NCBI GenBank assembly: GCA_031263565.1 | Contig: JAISFR010000132.1 | Span: 1-52,497 of the forward strand | Direction: 5' to 3' | From: Candidatus Adiutrix sp. | Lineage (GTDB): Bacteria > Desulfobacterota > Desulfarculia > Adiutricales > Adiutricaceae | Length of the DNA stretch: 52,497 nucleotides | The notes under the pieces: model-generated | The model's input: only the letters and a program-made list of their open reading frames with translations | Told to the model about the DNA's origin: nothing | The model's database searches: none | Part shown: positions 23,464 to 32,130 of the stretch, one piece after another | Layout: every line of letters starts with the position of its first letter | How positions within the stretch are numbered: the first letter of the stretch is position 1 | Program-made: the position numbers and the translations under genes

Positions 23464-24477
23464 TCAGTTGACGAAAACATTTTTATAGTAATTCATGTTT
23501 TCCATAACCGCGCCCAGTCCCAGGGCCATGGAGATGAGCGGATTTTCCGGAGTGTTGACCTTAAGGCCGGTCTCCAGTTCCAGCCTGGCGGCCAAACCCT
23601 TCAGGAGGCTTCCGCCGCCGGTGATGTAAAGACCGTGGCGGGCCAGATCGGCCGACTGCTCGGGCGGCGCCTGAGTCACCAGCCGCTTGACCATGTTGAC
23701 GAATTCGTCGTTGATTTCGGCCAGGGCTTCGCGGATCTCGTCACTGTTGAGCTCCACCATTTTGGGAATGCCCCGGTCGAGTTCCTTGCCCCGGCAGTTG
23801 AAGGTAAAGATCTCTTGCAGGGGCATGGCCGAGCCGATGGTCATCTTGATGCTCTCGGCCATGTTCTCGCCCACGGCCAGGCGGTGCTTGCGCCTCAGAA
23901 AACGGGCGATGGCCTCGGTGGCCTCGTCGCCGGCCACCCGGCGGGACTCTGAGGCGGAAATCGCGCCCAGGGAAATCAGGACGCCTTCGCTGGTGCCCCC
24001 GCCCACATCCAGAACCAGCCGGGCCACCGGTTCGGCCACCGGCAGGCCCAGGCCGATAGCCGCGGCCAGGGGCTCGTCAACCAGGTGAATGCTGCGGCCG
24101 CCGGCCTGCTCGGCCGCCTCGATGATGGCCCGCTTCTCCACCTGGGTGCTGTCGACGGGCACCCCGATGACGATGCGGGGGCGAAACAGTCTCCGGCGGG
24201 CGCCGGCCATCTCCAGAAAAGACCGGATCATCTGCTGGGTGACGGCGAAATCATGAATGACCCCGCTTTTCAAAGGCCGGATGACTTCGATGCCGATCGG
24301 GGTGCGGCCCAGATAGCTCTTGGCCTCGTGCCCCACGGCCAGCACCCGGCGTGATTCACTGTCCAGCGCCACCACCGACGGTTCATTGAGGATTATGCCC
24401 CGGCCTTTTTCATATATGAGCGTATTGGCGGTGCCCAAATCCATGGCCAGACCGCCGATCAATGACCAGACTGACAT
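23464..24477 (-). CDS. mreB: Rod shape-determining protein MreB
   Basis: Bacterial actin directing lateral-wall synthesis. 337 aa with the N-terminal membrane-binding stretch (SVWSLIGGLAMDLGTANTL, phosphate 1 in DLGTANT), IGVPVDSTQVEKRA, LVLDVGGGTSEGVLISLG (phosphate 2) and HGLYITGGGSLLKGLAARL (adenosine). It implies a rod or curved cell. No mreC/mreD follow; recG is the next gene, 9 bp downstream. Confidence 0.95.
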   Translation of the reverse strand: MSVWSLIGGLAMDLGTANTLIYEKGRGIILNEPSVVALDSESRRVLAVGHEAKSYLGRTPIGIEVIRPLKSGVIHDFAVTQQMIRSFLEMAGARRRLFRPRIVIGVPVDSTQVEKRAIIEAAEQAGGRSIHLVDEPLAAAIGLGLPVAEPVARLVLDVGGGTSEGVLISLGAISASESRRVAGDEATEAIARFLRRKHRLAVGENMAESIKMTIGSAMPLQEIFTFNCRGKELDRGIPKMVELNSDEIREALAEINDEFVNMVKRLVTQAPPEQSADLARHGLYITGGGSLLKGLAARLELETGLKVNTPENPLISMALGLGAVMENMNYYKNVFVN

Positions 24478-24543
24478 TCTTTTCCCTGTTATAATCCTCC
24501 AAGGCGGCTGAAGCGCCCAAATTCCCCGCTGAAAAGCGCCGAT

Positions 24544-26076
24544 CTATTCCTCTTCGTCATCAGCCTCGGCCAGGGCGGTCAGGGCTGTTTCCAATAACAG
24601 CTCCGGGCTGTCGCCGTCTTGGGGATAGGCCGCCAGAGCCGGGAAAAGCCCCAGGTCGGCCCGGCCGCTGGAGCCCGGCAGGGGCCAGTTTTCCAGGCTT
24701 TTCTTGAATTTGGCGATCACCGATTTAACCTCGGCCGCCTCGGCCGAAGGCGAAGCCAGGGTGAAAAGCCCATAGGAGACATGCCCCAGCCGCCAGGTGG
24801 GCCGGAGGCTGTCTTTCAACTGCCTGGCAATGGACTTGATCAGCTCGCCGGCCGCCTCCTGCCCGTTTTCAGCGGCAAAGGCGCCCAGGCCCGAGGTGGC
24901 CAGGACGAAAAGATCCACCCCTTCACCTTTGAAATCAGCCACCTCCATCATGTGCCGAACCTCATCGACAAAGTGGCCCCGATGAGCCAGGCCGGTCTGG
25001 GAGTCGATCTCGTCCATTTCCATGACCTTGTTGATCAGGCGGTCCAGATGGAACTGGGCGGCCAGACGGGCCACCACGCATTCCAGCACTTCGGCCAGAG
25101 CCGGGTCCAGGGTCTCGCCCTCGGCCCCGGCCAGGATCAGGGACCCCCGGGGCTGGTCATTGTATAAAACAGGCCAGCCGTAAAAGGAACGGAACCCTTT
25201 GATGGCTTCAGTTTTTTGGAAAATAAAGGAATTGCGGCTGTCGGCCTTCAGCCGGTCGATGCTCAGAGGTTTGAGCTTGGTATGCAGCCAGCCGGCCAGA
25301 CCCGAAGCCATCGGAAATTTGGACGGCAGATTCTCCGGCACATTCCCTCTGGCGGCCACCAGATGATAATATTTCTCATCGCTGTTTTTGACGGCCGTCA
25401 GAAAGGCCCAGCTCAAACCGGAAAAACGGCCGATGAGTTCCAGGGCGGCGCCCAGTCCCCCGCCTTCATGGTCGGAACGGGACAGGCAAAATTCCAGCCC
25501 CTGCCACAGGGCGCAAATTTCATTTTCCGGAGCTTCCCCGGGATCAGGGCCGGCCTGACCTTCGCCGCTGGTTTTGGTGATCGCCGGTTTCCCGAAGAGG
25601 CGCCGCCAGACCCGGGCTGTGCTTTGACCAAATTGAGCCATTAACTTCGCGCTCTTATCCGTAAAAATGTAACGTTGTTTGGAATCGACCGCCAGCACTC
25701 CGCAGATGTCCGGCAGAGGCACGGCCATAAACGATTTGATGTTTTCGTCACAATCATAAAACAAAAGGCGGTCGGAAGCGAAACTGACCTGGTCGACATT
25801 GACCGCCCGGCCGGTTTTATAGGCCCAGCCCACCAGCCCCTGACCCGGAAAGACCTGGATTTCGGTGTTGAGATTCATCGACAGGCTGCGATAAACCCTC
25901 AGCCGCAACGGCCCCCCGGCCCGGTCGGCCACAAAAAGAAGCGCGCTGTAGCCGTCGAGGTTGTTCAGGCAAAGATCGATCAGGGCCTGAAGTTCCGGAT
26001 CGACACCCTGGCTTTTCCGTCGGCGCGGAAGCCCAAGATCCGCGGACGCCCGACCGGCGCTCTCAATTGCTTCCAT
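24544..26076 (-). CDS. Dual GAF-domain protein with degenerate GGDEF-like domain
   Basis: Cytoplasmic sensor of about 510 aa. The first GAF domain (residues about 25-165) has FPGQGLVGWAYKTGRAVNV and FMAVPLPDICGVLAVDSKQ. The second (about 190-350) has MASGLAGWLHTKLKPLSID and FYGWPVLYNDQPRGSLILAG. The C-terminal part (about 365-510) has the diguanylate-cyclase fold pattern (MDEIDSQTGLAHRGHFVDEV, then a GHVSYGLFTL strand) but no GGDEF signature, so catalysis is unlikely. Start assigned at ATG 26076 rather than 26142. Ligand and output are unknown. Confidence 0.75.
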   Translation of the reverse strand: MEAIESAGRASADLGLPRRRKSQGVDPELQALIDLCLNNLDGYSALLFVADRAGGPLRLRVYRSLSMNLNTEIQVFPGQGLVGWAYKTGRAVNVDQVSFASDRLLFYDCDENIKSFMAVPLPDICGVLAVDSKQRYIFTDKSAKLMAQFGQSTARVWRRLFGKPAITKTSGEGQAGPDPGEAPENEICALWQGLEFCLSRSDHEGGGLGAALELIGRFSGLSWAFLTAVKNSDEKYYHLVAARGNVPENLPSKFPMASGLAGWLHTKLKPLSIDRLKADSRNSFIFQKTEAIKGFRSFYGWPVLYNDQPRGSLILAGAEGETLDPALAEVLECVVARLAAQFHLDRLINKVMEMDEIDSQTGLAHRGHFVDEVRHMMEVADFKGEGVDLFVLATSGLGAFAAENGQEAAGELIKSIARQLKDSLRPTWRLGHVSYGLFTLASPSAEAAEVKSVIAKFKKSLENWPLPGSSGRADLGLFPALAAYPQDGDSPELLLETALTALAEADDEEE

Positions 26077-26149
26077 TGATATCCGGCCCGCCCGTAGAAA
26101 AGTCCATTTGATTAATATAGCACATTCCAGGCGGCTTGGCACAAATTAA

Positions 26150-26362
26150 TTAAACTACCCTGGTGATGTTGCGGGCCCGGCCGATTTCCATGTTGGCCCC
26201 CTCGCGCAGATTTTGCTCCCAGGCGTTCCGGACCGTATTGTCCGACTGCCGAACGACCTCGTGACGAAGCTGCCCCTGATGGCGGTCGGTGGCCGAGGCG
26301 ATTTTACTGTCGGATATGGCCTGCTGGGTAACCAGGTCCGGCGAATTGCTGTTGATGCTCAT
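26150..26362 (-). CDS. Small hypothetical protein (70 aa)
   Basis: Hydrophilic 70-residue protein (MSINSNSPDLVTQQAIS, ending RARNITRVV), Gln/Asn-rich, with no signal or membrane segment. It overlaps the preceding small gene by 4 bp (ATGA), which supports real, coupled translation. Family not recognised. The pair sits between the GAF protein and ptsI. Confidence 0.55.
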   Translation of the reverse strand: MSINSNSPDLVTQQAISDSKIASATDRHQGQLRHEVVRQSDNTVRNAWEQNLREGANMEIGRARNITRVV

Positions 26363-26592
26363 AGTATCCTCTGATTAATCAGGCGCCCGGCCAGCCTCAG
26401 TTCGCTCGGAGACGGCAATTGCAGGGCCCGCACATTTTCCTGAAAAACGGCGCGGCCCGGGCCGGCGGAGGGCGCCTGGGCCTTATCGGCCGCCTGCTTC
26501 AAGACGGAAGCGAAATCCGGAGCGGCGGCTTCCGAACCGGCCGCCGGGCGCGTTTTTAAAAGCGGATTGGGGGCGAATTGAAAGATTTTCAT
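26359..26592 (-). CDS. Small hypothetical protein (77 aa)
   Basis: 77-residue protein, MKIFQFAPNPLLKTR at the start, with a Pro/Ala-rich middle and a C-terminal amphipathic helix (SPSELRLAGRLINQRIL). An AGGAACC-type ribosome site precedes the start. Family not recognised; the layout (short positional tag, linker, helix) would fit a secretion or flagellar accessory peptide, but that is speculation. Confidence 0.55.
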   Translation of the reverse strand: MKIFQFAPNPLLKTRPAAGSEAAAPDFASVLKQAADKAQAPSAGPGRAVFQENVRALQLPSPSELRLAGRLINQRIL

Positions 26593-26724
26593 AGGTTCCT
26601 GCCTTTCCGGTTTTAATATGCTTATCGGGCCGCTTCATTTAAAACTTAAGCCTTTTTTCAGCTAAATCTGAAATGATTTCTCCGATTGCCCTCAGCGCTG
26701 TTATTCAGGGACCCGAAAGGCAAC

Positions 26725-26764
26725 GCCGAAAAGCCGCTTCGGCGAGACGAGGCGGCTTTTCGGC
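26725..26764. terminator. Strong bidirectional terminator hairpin after ptsI
   Basis: GCCGAAAAGCCGC (26725-26737) and GCGGCTTTTCGGC (26752-26764) are exact reverse complements with a 14-nt loop. It lies 29 bp downstream of the ptsI stop codon on the minus strand, separating the PTS genes from the small genes. Confidence 0.75.
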
Positions 26765-26792
26765 CATCGGCCCAGGCGGCGGCCAATGGAAT

Positions 26793-28565
26793 TTATCTGA
26801 ACAGTTCCGGGAATTTGCGTTTTAAATTGCGGTTGGACTGGCCGCTGGCCTCTTCGGTGGTTTTGGCCAGCAGGGCCTCCCCGGCCCAGGCGCGCAGTTC
26901 ACTGTGGCTGGACATGCGGATGAGGCGCTTGATTTTAGGTATGGCCGCCGGCGGCATGGACAGGCTCTCGGCGCCCAGCCCGATGAGAATCGGGGCGGTC
27001 AGTTCGCTGGCGGCCATGTCGCCGCAGATGGAGACATAGGTTCCGGTTTCGCGGCCGATGTCCAGGACCAGCTTGATCATGCGGAGAATGGCCGGGTGGA
27101 GCGGCTGATACATTTCGGCGACTTCCGGGTTGCCCCGGTCCACGGCCAGGGTGTACTGGATGAGATCATTGGTGCCGATGGAAAAAAAAGCCGTCTCCTC
27201 GGCCAGTTCGCGGGCCAGAAAAACGGTGGCCGGCACTTCGATCATTACCCCCAGGGGCAGGCCGGGGGCATAGGGAATTTTCTCCAGTTCCAGGGAGCGT
27301 TCCATTTCCCCGACAAGAAGCCGGGTCGCCCGCAGTTCCTCGATCCCGGAAACCATGGGCAGGAGAATCTTGACCTCGCCGTAATGGGCGGCCCGCAGGA
27401 TGGCCCGGATCTGGGTTTTAAAAATGGGCCGGTTGCGCAGGCAGAACCGGATGCCGCGCAGGCCCAGGGCCAGATTGGGGTCCGGAGAGTGGGCGCTCTC
27501 TTCCAGCAGTTTGTCGCAACCCAGATCCAAAGTGCGGATGATGACCGGATTGGGGGCGGTGCTCTCCACCACCCGCCGGTAAACCGCAAACAGCTCGTCC
27601 TCGCCGGGCAGGAATTTGCGGTTCATATACATAAATTCGGTGCGGTACAGGCCGATGCCCTCGCTGCCGTAGGACATGATGGCCGGCAGTTCCTCCACCA
27701 GTTCGAGGTTGCCCATGACCTCGATGTGCCGGTCGTCCAGGGTGACGGCCGGCAGATGGGCGCTGCGGACGATTTCGGCGTTGAAGGACCACTCCATTTT
27801 CTGCCGGGTGCGGTAGAAATTGAGAGTGTCTTCGTCGGGCCGGATGATGACATGGCCGGTGCGGCCGTCGAGAATGACGGTATCGCCGTTGGCCACCCCG
27901 GCCACCAGGTTCTTGACCCCCATCACCGCCGGCAGTTCCAGGGCCTGGGCCACGATGGCCGTGTGGGAAGTGTGCCCGCCGCTCTCGGTGGCCAGGCCGG
28001 CCAGGCCGGCCGAGGCCAGCTTGGCCACTTCGGCCGGGCTGATGTCCTGGACCACCAGGATGGAGCCTTCCGGCATTTCGGGCATCTCGCCGCCGCCGTG
28101 GCCGACCAGGGCGGAAATAATGGAATAGCCCACCATTTCCACATCCGACAGACGGGAACTGATATAGTCGTCGGCCACGTTTTCCATAATGGCCGAGATG
28201 CTCTTGAGGGTCAGGATGACGGCCTGTTCGGCGTTGCGGCGTTCTTCGCGGATCAGGGAACAGGTCTTTTTGCTCAGAACCGGATCGTCCAGCAGGAGCA
28301 GCAGGGCGTCAATGATGCCCGCCTGGCTCTTAAGTTCGGGCGGCAGGGCCTCCCGGGAAGCGTTCAGGCGCTGGCGCACCACGGATTTGGCCTGCTGGAG
28401 CCTATCTATTTCTGACTCCAGAAGGCTTTCCGACCTGAGCCGGTAATCGGGCAGGAGCAGGTTTTTATGATTGAATACCCGGGCCGGACCAATGGCGATG
28501 CCGCTGGAGGCCCGCACCCCGGTCAGCACCGAATCGCCCGGCACGAAAGGCGGGGGCAGATTCAT
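26793..28565 (-). CDS. ptsI: Phosphoenolpyruvate-protein phosphotransferase (PTS enzyme I)
   Basis: First enzyme of the phosphotransferase system, moving phosphate from PEP to HPr. 590 aa in the standard order: HPr-binding helices, phosphohistidine domain with GGHTSHTAIVAQALELPAVMG (active His), PEP-binding TIM barrel with LYRTEFMYMNR, MIEVPATVFLARELAEE, FSIGTNDLIQYTLAVDRGN and SICGDMAASE. It overlaps ptsH by 4 bp. No sugar-specific IIA/IIB/IIC is present here, so it may serve a regulatory PTS or permeases encoded elsewhere. Confidence 0.96.
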   Translation of the reverse strand: MNLPPPFVPGDSVLTGVRASSGIAIGPARVFNHKNLLLPDYRLRSESLLESEIDRLQQAKSVVRQRLNASREALPPELKSQAGIIDALLLLLDDPVLSKKTCSLIREERRNAEQAVILTLKSISAIMENVADDYISSRLSDVEMVGYSIISALVGHGGGEMPEMPEGSILVVQDISPAEVAKLASAGLAGLATESGGHTSHTAIVAQALELPAVMGVKNLVAGVANGDTVILDGRTGHVIIRPDEDTLNFYRTRQKMEWSFNAEIVRSAHLPAVTLDDRHIEVMGNLELVEELPAIMSYGSEGIGLYRTEFMYMNRKFLPGEDELFAVYRRVVESTAPNPVIIRTLDLGCDKLLEESAHSPDPNLALGLRGIRFCLRNRPIFKTQIRAILRAAHYGEVKILLPMVSGIEELRATRLLVGEMERSLELEKIPYAPGLPLGVMIEVPATVFLARELAEETAFFSIGTNDLIQYTLAVDRGNPEVAEMYQPLHPAILRMIKLVLDIGRETGTYVSICGDMAASELTAPILIGLGAESLSMPPAAIPKIKRLIRMSSHSELRAWAGEALLAKTTEEASGQSNRNLKRKFPELFR

Positions 28566-28843
28566 TCTTCACCAAAACGCCCTTCGATAATGCCGCTTAA
28601 GGCCGAAACCGCCCGGTTGGCGTCAACCCCCTCGGCTTGCAAAACCACCTTGCTGTCATAGTCGCAGCCCAGGCTGATCAGGCTCAGGAGGCTCCGAACA
28701 TCGGCCGCTTCGCCGTTTTTAAGCAGTTTGATCTCCGACTGATATTCTTCGGCGGCTTGAACCAGTTTAGCCGCCGCCCGGGCGTGGAGGCCCAGGCGAT
28801 TCTTTATGGTCAGTTCGGCCGAACTGCTTTCACAGACACACAT
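28562..28843 (-). CDS. ptsH: HPr phosphocarrier protein
   Basis: 93-aa phosphocarrier with IKNRLGLHARAAAKL (the phosphorylated His is in GLHAR) and the regulatory-serine region DVRSLLSLISLG. The N-terminus carries an extra MCVCESSS containing two Cys residues ahead of the fold, which is unusual for HPr. It is coupled to ptsI by an ATGA overlap and follows the IID gene. Confidence 0.94.
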   Translation of the reverse strand: MCVCESSSAELTIKNRLGLHARAAAKLVQAAEEYQSEIKLLKNGEAADVRSLLSLISLGCDYDSKVVLQAEGVDANRAVSALSGIIEGRFGEE

Positions 28844-28902
28844 AGGCGTTTTCTCCTCAAAAATATATCAGGCCAGCCCGGGGTTTTCAAAGTCCCCCGG
28901 AT

Positions 28903-29715
28903 TCAGCCCCGTTTCAGAAAAAAAAGCAAAACAGCGGCCAGCCCCACCATGATCAAAGGATACCAATAATTGAGCCGACCGGCTCTTCTGGACAAAAAAC
29001 GCAGACAGATCACGCTGAACAACACCGCCCCGACCGTCAGCCACAGCCGCCCCAGAGAGTCGGCCAGGGCGGTCTTGGTTCCCAAAAGAATGACCGTGGA
29101 GGCCCCCACCACCAGGGCCAGGGCCCGGCGGACGCCCTGGGCCCGCCGCTGGATCTTCAGCCGGAACAGAAGGTCGATGATGTCCTCGCCCCGGCGATAA
29201 CCCAGATAGAGCCCGGCCAGACGCACCGGCAGGGCCGGCAGACAGAAAAGGAGCGGCAGCAGCAACGGAGTCCAGCAGCTCGACAGGGACAAATCCGCCC
29301 AGACCGCCGTCAGGCAGCAGAGCGGCAGCCAGGACTGCCAAAAAAAAGAATCGCCCATGGCCGCCAGGGTCCGGCTCAAGCTGGAAGCCACCCGCAGACG
29401 GTCTTCGGGGTTCAGCCGCCCGGCGGCCACGTCGCCCTCCAGCTTGAGGATAACCCCGATGGCCACGCCGCTGGCCACGGGGTTGGTATTGAAGTACTCC
29501 AGGGCTCTCTCGCGGGCCGCCCGCAAGCCCTCCGCCGAATGGTAAAGCCGCTTCAAGGCCGGGTCAATCGCGGCGGCCAGCCCCAGGTTCTGCTGCCCCT
29601 GGTTGTTCCAGGAAGCTTCCAGGAAAAAACTTCTGAAGGCGATATTGGCCAGGGTAAGAAATTTCAAAAGAAATCTCCGGCCGGTCCCGGACCGGGCCGG
29701 AACCTGTGACGTCAT
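28903..29715 (-). CDS. PTS mannose/fructose/sorbose-family IID component
   Basis: Membrane subunit of a mannose-type permease. Family motifs: FLEASWNNQGQQNLGLAAAIDP, YFNTNPVASGVAIGVILKLE, AAMGDSFFWQSWLPL and a C-terminal set of membrane helices (cited in parts). About 270 aa. ATG 29715 has no clear ribosome site; a TTG at 29667 with GGAG 7 nt upstream would start the protein right at the homologous region (KFLTLANIAFRSFF). The partner IIC, IIB and IIA genes are missing locally, so either they lie elsewhere or this is an orphan subunit. Confidence 0.87.
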   Translation of the reverse strand: MTSQVPARSGTGRRFLLKFLTLANIAFRSFFLEASWNNQGQQNLGLAAAIDPALKRLYHSAEGLRAARERALEYFNTNPVASGVAIGVILKLEGDVAAGRLNPEDRLRVASSLSRTLAAMGDSFFWQSWLPLCCLTAVWADLSLSSCWTPLLLPLLFCLPALPVRLAGLYLGYRRGEDIIDLLFRLKIQRRAQGVRRALALVVGASTVILLGTKTALADSLGRLWLTVGAVLFSVICLRFLSRRAGRLNYWYPLIMVGLAAVLLFFLKRG

Positions 29716-29796
29716 TTAACTAGCAAATATATCATAGCATAATTCAGCGGCGCGGGACACATTATTTTGAAATCGCCGGCCCGCGGCCGCCGACCG

Positions 29797-30336
29797 TCAG
29801 GCTCGGGCCCAGACGAGGCGTCCGTCGACTTCCGAACGCCGGAAGCCGGCTTCGCCCAAAAGACGCCGGGCCAGCTCGTCAGGGTATTCGGAACGCAGGA
29901 CCAGCCGCCTGATGTCCAGGTTCAGGATCAGTCTGGTGCAGATGGCGCAGGGTTGGTGGCTGCAGTAGAAAGTGGCCTCTTTAATGGCCACGCCATAGTG
30001 CGCGGCCTGAAGAATGGCGTTCTGCTCGGCATGTATGGCCCGGCAGATTTCCTGGCGCTGGCCGGAGGGGATTTGCAGTTGGTCCTTCAGGCAACCCGTC
30101 TCCAGGCAGTGGGGCAGCCCCCGGGGCGCCCCGTTGTAGCCGGTGGCCAGGACCCGCCGGTCGGCCACCAGCACGGCCCCGATCTGCCGCCGCAGGCAGG
30201 TTGAACGGGTCGCGGCCAGTTCGGCCAGGCTCAAAAAATATTCGTCCCAGTCAGGCCGCCGCCGGAGCTTTTCGGGTCCGGAAGCCGCCCCGGCGGCGGT
30301 TGGAGATTTGACAGCCGGCTTGGATGCTTCGCTCAT
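29797..30336 (-). CDS. Deoxycytidylate (dCMP) deaminase family protein
   Basis: Zinc enzyme converting dCMP to dUMP for dTTP synthesis (ComEB family). About 179 aa with the zinc site IHAEQNAILQAA (His and catalytic Glu) and SHQPCAICTRLI (two Cys ligands), plus the N-terminal WDEYFLSLAELAATRSTC and GYNGAPRGLPHC segments. ATG 30336, with GGAGG 5 nt upstream, is chosen over 30375. A tail of about 25 residues before the domain is low complexity. It follows glyA, consistent with one-carbon/thymidylate metabolism. Confidence 0.92.
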   Translation of the reverse strand: MSEASKPAVKSPTAAGAASGPEKLRRRPDWDEYFLSLAELAATRSTCLRRQIGAVLVADRRVLATGYNGAPRGLPHCLETGCLKDQLQIPSGQRQEICRAIHAEQNAILQAAHYGVAIKEATFYCSHQPCAICTRLILNLDIRRLVLRSEYPDELARRLLGEAGFRRSEVDGRLVWARA

Positions 30337-30391
30337 GGCAGCCTCCGGCCGGGGAAAAGGCCGGGCTCTTCCCAACGGCTCAGGGATACGG

Positions 30392-31636
30392 TCAAAGTTC
30401 CGGGTAAAGTGGAAATTTCTGCAGGAATGATTCGATTTTGCGGCGAATTTTTTTCAATTGGCCGTCGTCGTCAGCCGCGTCCAGGGCTTCGACCAGGAAT
30501 TCGGCCACCTGATCCATATCGCTTTCCTTAAAACCCCGGGTGGTCACCGCCGGGGTGCCCAGGCGCAGGCCGGAAGTGATGGAAGGCGGTTGGGGATCAA
30601 AGGGAATGACGTTTTTATTGGTGGTGATGCCGGCCCGGTCCAGGGCGTTTTCGGCTTTGGCCCCGGTCAGGTTCCGGCCGCGCAGATCGACCAGCAGCAG
30701 GTGGGTGCTGGTGCCCCCGGAAACCACCCGCAGGCCGGCGTCGGCCAGGGCCGAAGCCAGACGCCTGGCGTTGAGGAGGACCTGCTGCTGGTAATCCATA
30801 AAGTCGGCGGTCAGGGCCTCCCCGAAGGCCACGGCCTTGGCGGCTATCATATGCATCAGGGGGCCGCCCTGAAGGCCGGGAAAGACCTGGGCATCCACGC
30901 GGGTGGCCAGTTGCCCCTTGCAGAGGATCAGGCCGCCGCGCGGCCCGCGCAAGGTTTTGTGGGTGGTGCTGGTGACGATGTCGGCCGCCTCCACCGGGCT
31001 GGGATAAAGACCGGCGGCCACCAGGCCGGCAAAATGGGCCATATCCGCTATCAGGGCGGCCCCGGCCAGATCGGCGGCCGCCCTGAACTTGGCGAAATCC
31101 ACGACCCGGGGATAAGCCGACCCCCCGGCCACGATGACCTTGGGTTTCAGGGCGGCCGCCTTTTCCAGAAGATCGTCGTAGTCGATCAGTTCGGTATCCT
31201 CGCGCACCCCGTAGGAATGGACCTCGTAAAGGCGCCCGGAAAAGCTGACCGGCGAACCGTGGGTCAGATGGCCCCCGTGGGCCAGGTTCATGCCCAGAAG
31301 CGAATCCCCTGGCGAAAGAAGCGCGAAATAGGCGGCCATGTTGGCCTGGGAGCCGCTGTGGGGCTGGACATTGACATGCTCGGCCCGAAAGAGTTTCCGG
31401 GCCCGGCTGATGGCCAGATTCTCAAGTTGATCGGCATATTCGCAGCCGCCGTAATAGCGATGGTCGGGATAGCCCTCGGCGTATTTGTTGCTGAAGACCG
31501 AAGCCCCGGCGGCCAGAACGGCCGGGGAGGCCAGGTTCTCGGAAGCGATCAGTTCGATGCTGTTGCGCTGGCGCGAAAGTTCGCTGTGAATGACGGCGCT
31601 GACCTGGGGGTCTTGGCGCTCCAGAATGGTCTTCAT
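30392..31636 (-). CDS. glyA: Serine hydroxymethyltransferase
   Basis: PLP enzyme interconverting serine and glycine and supplying methylene-tetrahydrofolate. 414 aa with [34 protein letters not shown] (cited in part), [35 protein letters not shown] (PLP Lys) and [16 protein letters not shown]. Lies 5 bp downstream of rpiB and upstream of the dCMP deaminase gene in one operon. Confidence 0.97.
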   Translation of the reverse strand: MKTILERQDPQVSAVIHSELSRQRNSIELIASENLASPAVLAAGASVFSNKYAEGYPDHRYYGGCEYADQLENLAISRARKLFRAEHVNVQPHSGSQANMAAYFALLSPGDSLLGMNLAHGGHLTHGSPVSFSGRLYEVHSYGVREDTELIDYDDLLEKAAALKPKVIVAGGSAYPRVVDFAKFRAAADLAGAALIADMAHFAGLVAAGLYPSPVEAADIVTSTTHKTLRGPRGGLILCKGQLATRVDAQVFPGLQGGPLMHMIAAKAVAFGEALTADFMDYQQQVLLNARRLASALADAGLRVVSGGTSTHLLLVDLRGRNLTGAKAENALDRAGITTNKNVIPFDPQPPSITSGLRLGTPAVTTRGFKESDMDQVAEFLVEALDAADDDGQLKKIRRKIESFLQKFPLYPEL

Positions 31637-31641
31637 TTTCC

Positions 31642-32073
31642 CTACCCCCCGATCTTGTCCAGGCGGGCCTGATGGCGGCCCCCTTCAAAAGAAGCGGCGA
31701 TGAAAGCCTCGACTATGTCCAGAGCCAAAGCCTCCCCCAGCACTCTTTCGCCCAGGGCCAGGATGTTGGCGTTGTTGTGGGCCCGGGCCATGCGGGCCAG
31801 AAACTCGCAGGTGCAGTTGGCCGCCCGGGCCCCGGGGATCTTATTGGCGGCCATGGCCATGCCGGTGCCCGTGCCGCAGACCAGAATGCCCAGATCGTAT
31901 TTTCCGGCGGCCACCTCTTCAGCCAGGGGCCGGGCATAATCCGGATAATCGGCCCTCTCAGTCGAATCATCGACGCCCAGATCCCTGACTTCAAACCCTT
32001 TGGCCGCCAGGTGAACAAGCACCGCCCGCTTCAAACGGCGTCCGGCATGATCGCTGGCCACAATCAGCTTCAC
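31642..32073 (-). CDS. rpiB: Ribose-5-phosphate isomerase B
   Basis: Interconverts ribose-5-phosphate and ribulose-5-phosphate. 143 aa with [44 protein letters not shown] (the active-site Cys) and [14 protein letters not shown]. The GTG at 32073 is preferred to the ATG at 32103 because a GGAGG run lies about 9 nt upstream and the fold begins exactly there. Part of the fabF-rpiB-glyA block typical of deltaproteobacteria. Confidence 0.94.
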   Translation of the reverse strand: MKLIVASDHAGRRLKRAVLVHLAAKGFEVRDLGVDDSTERADYPDYARPLAEEVAAGKYDLGILVCGTGTGMAMAANKIPGARAANCTCEFLARMARAHNNANILALGERVLGEALALDIVEAFIAASFEGGRHQARLDKIGG

Positions 32074-32130
32074 TGGCGCCCCCCTCCCCCGCTCGATTTT
32101 CATTCAAAACAGCGTTGGCGTTGCGGCGGT

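Noticed and set aside
26904-28415. Long plus-strand open frame opposite ptsI
   Set aside because: High-GC antisense shadow; composition is His/Gly/Gln-rich with no family motif, while the opposite strand encodes a complete enzyme I.
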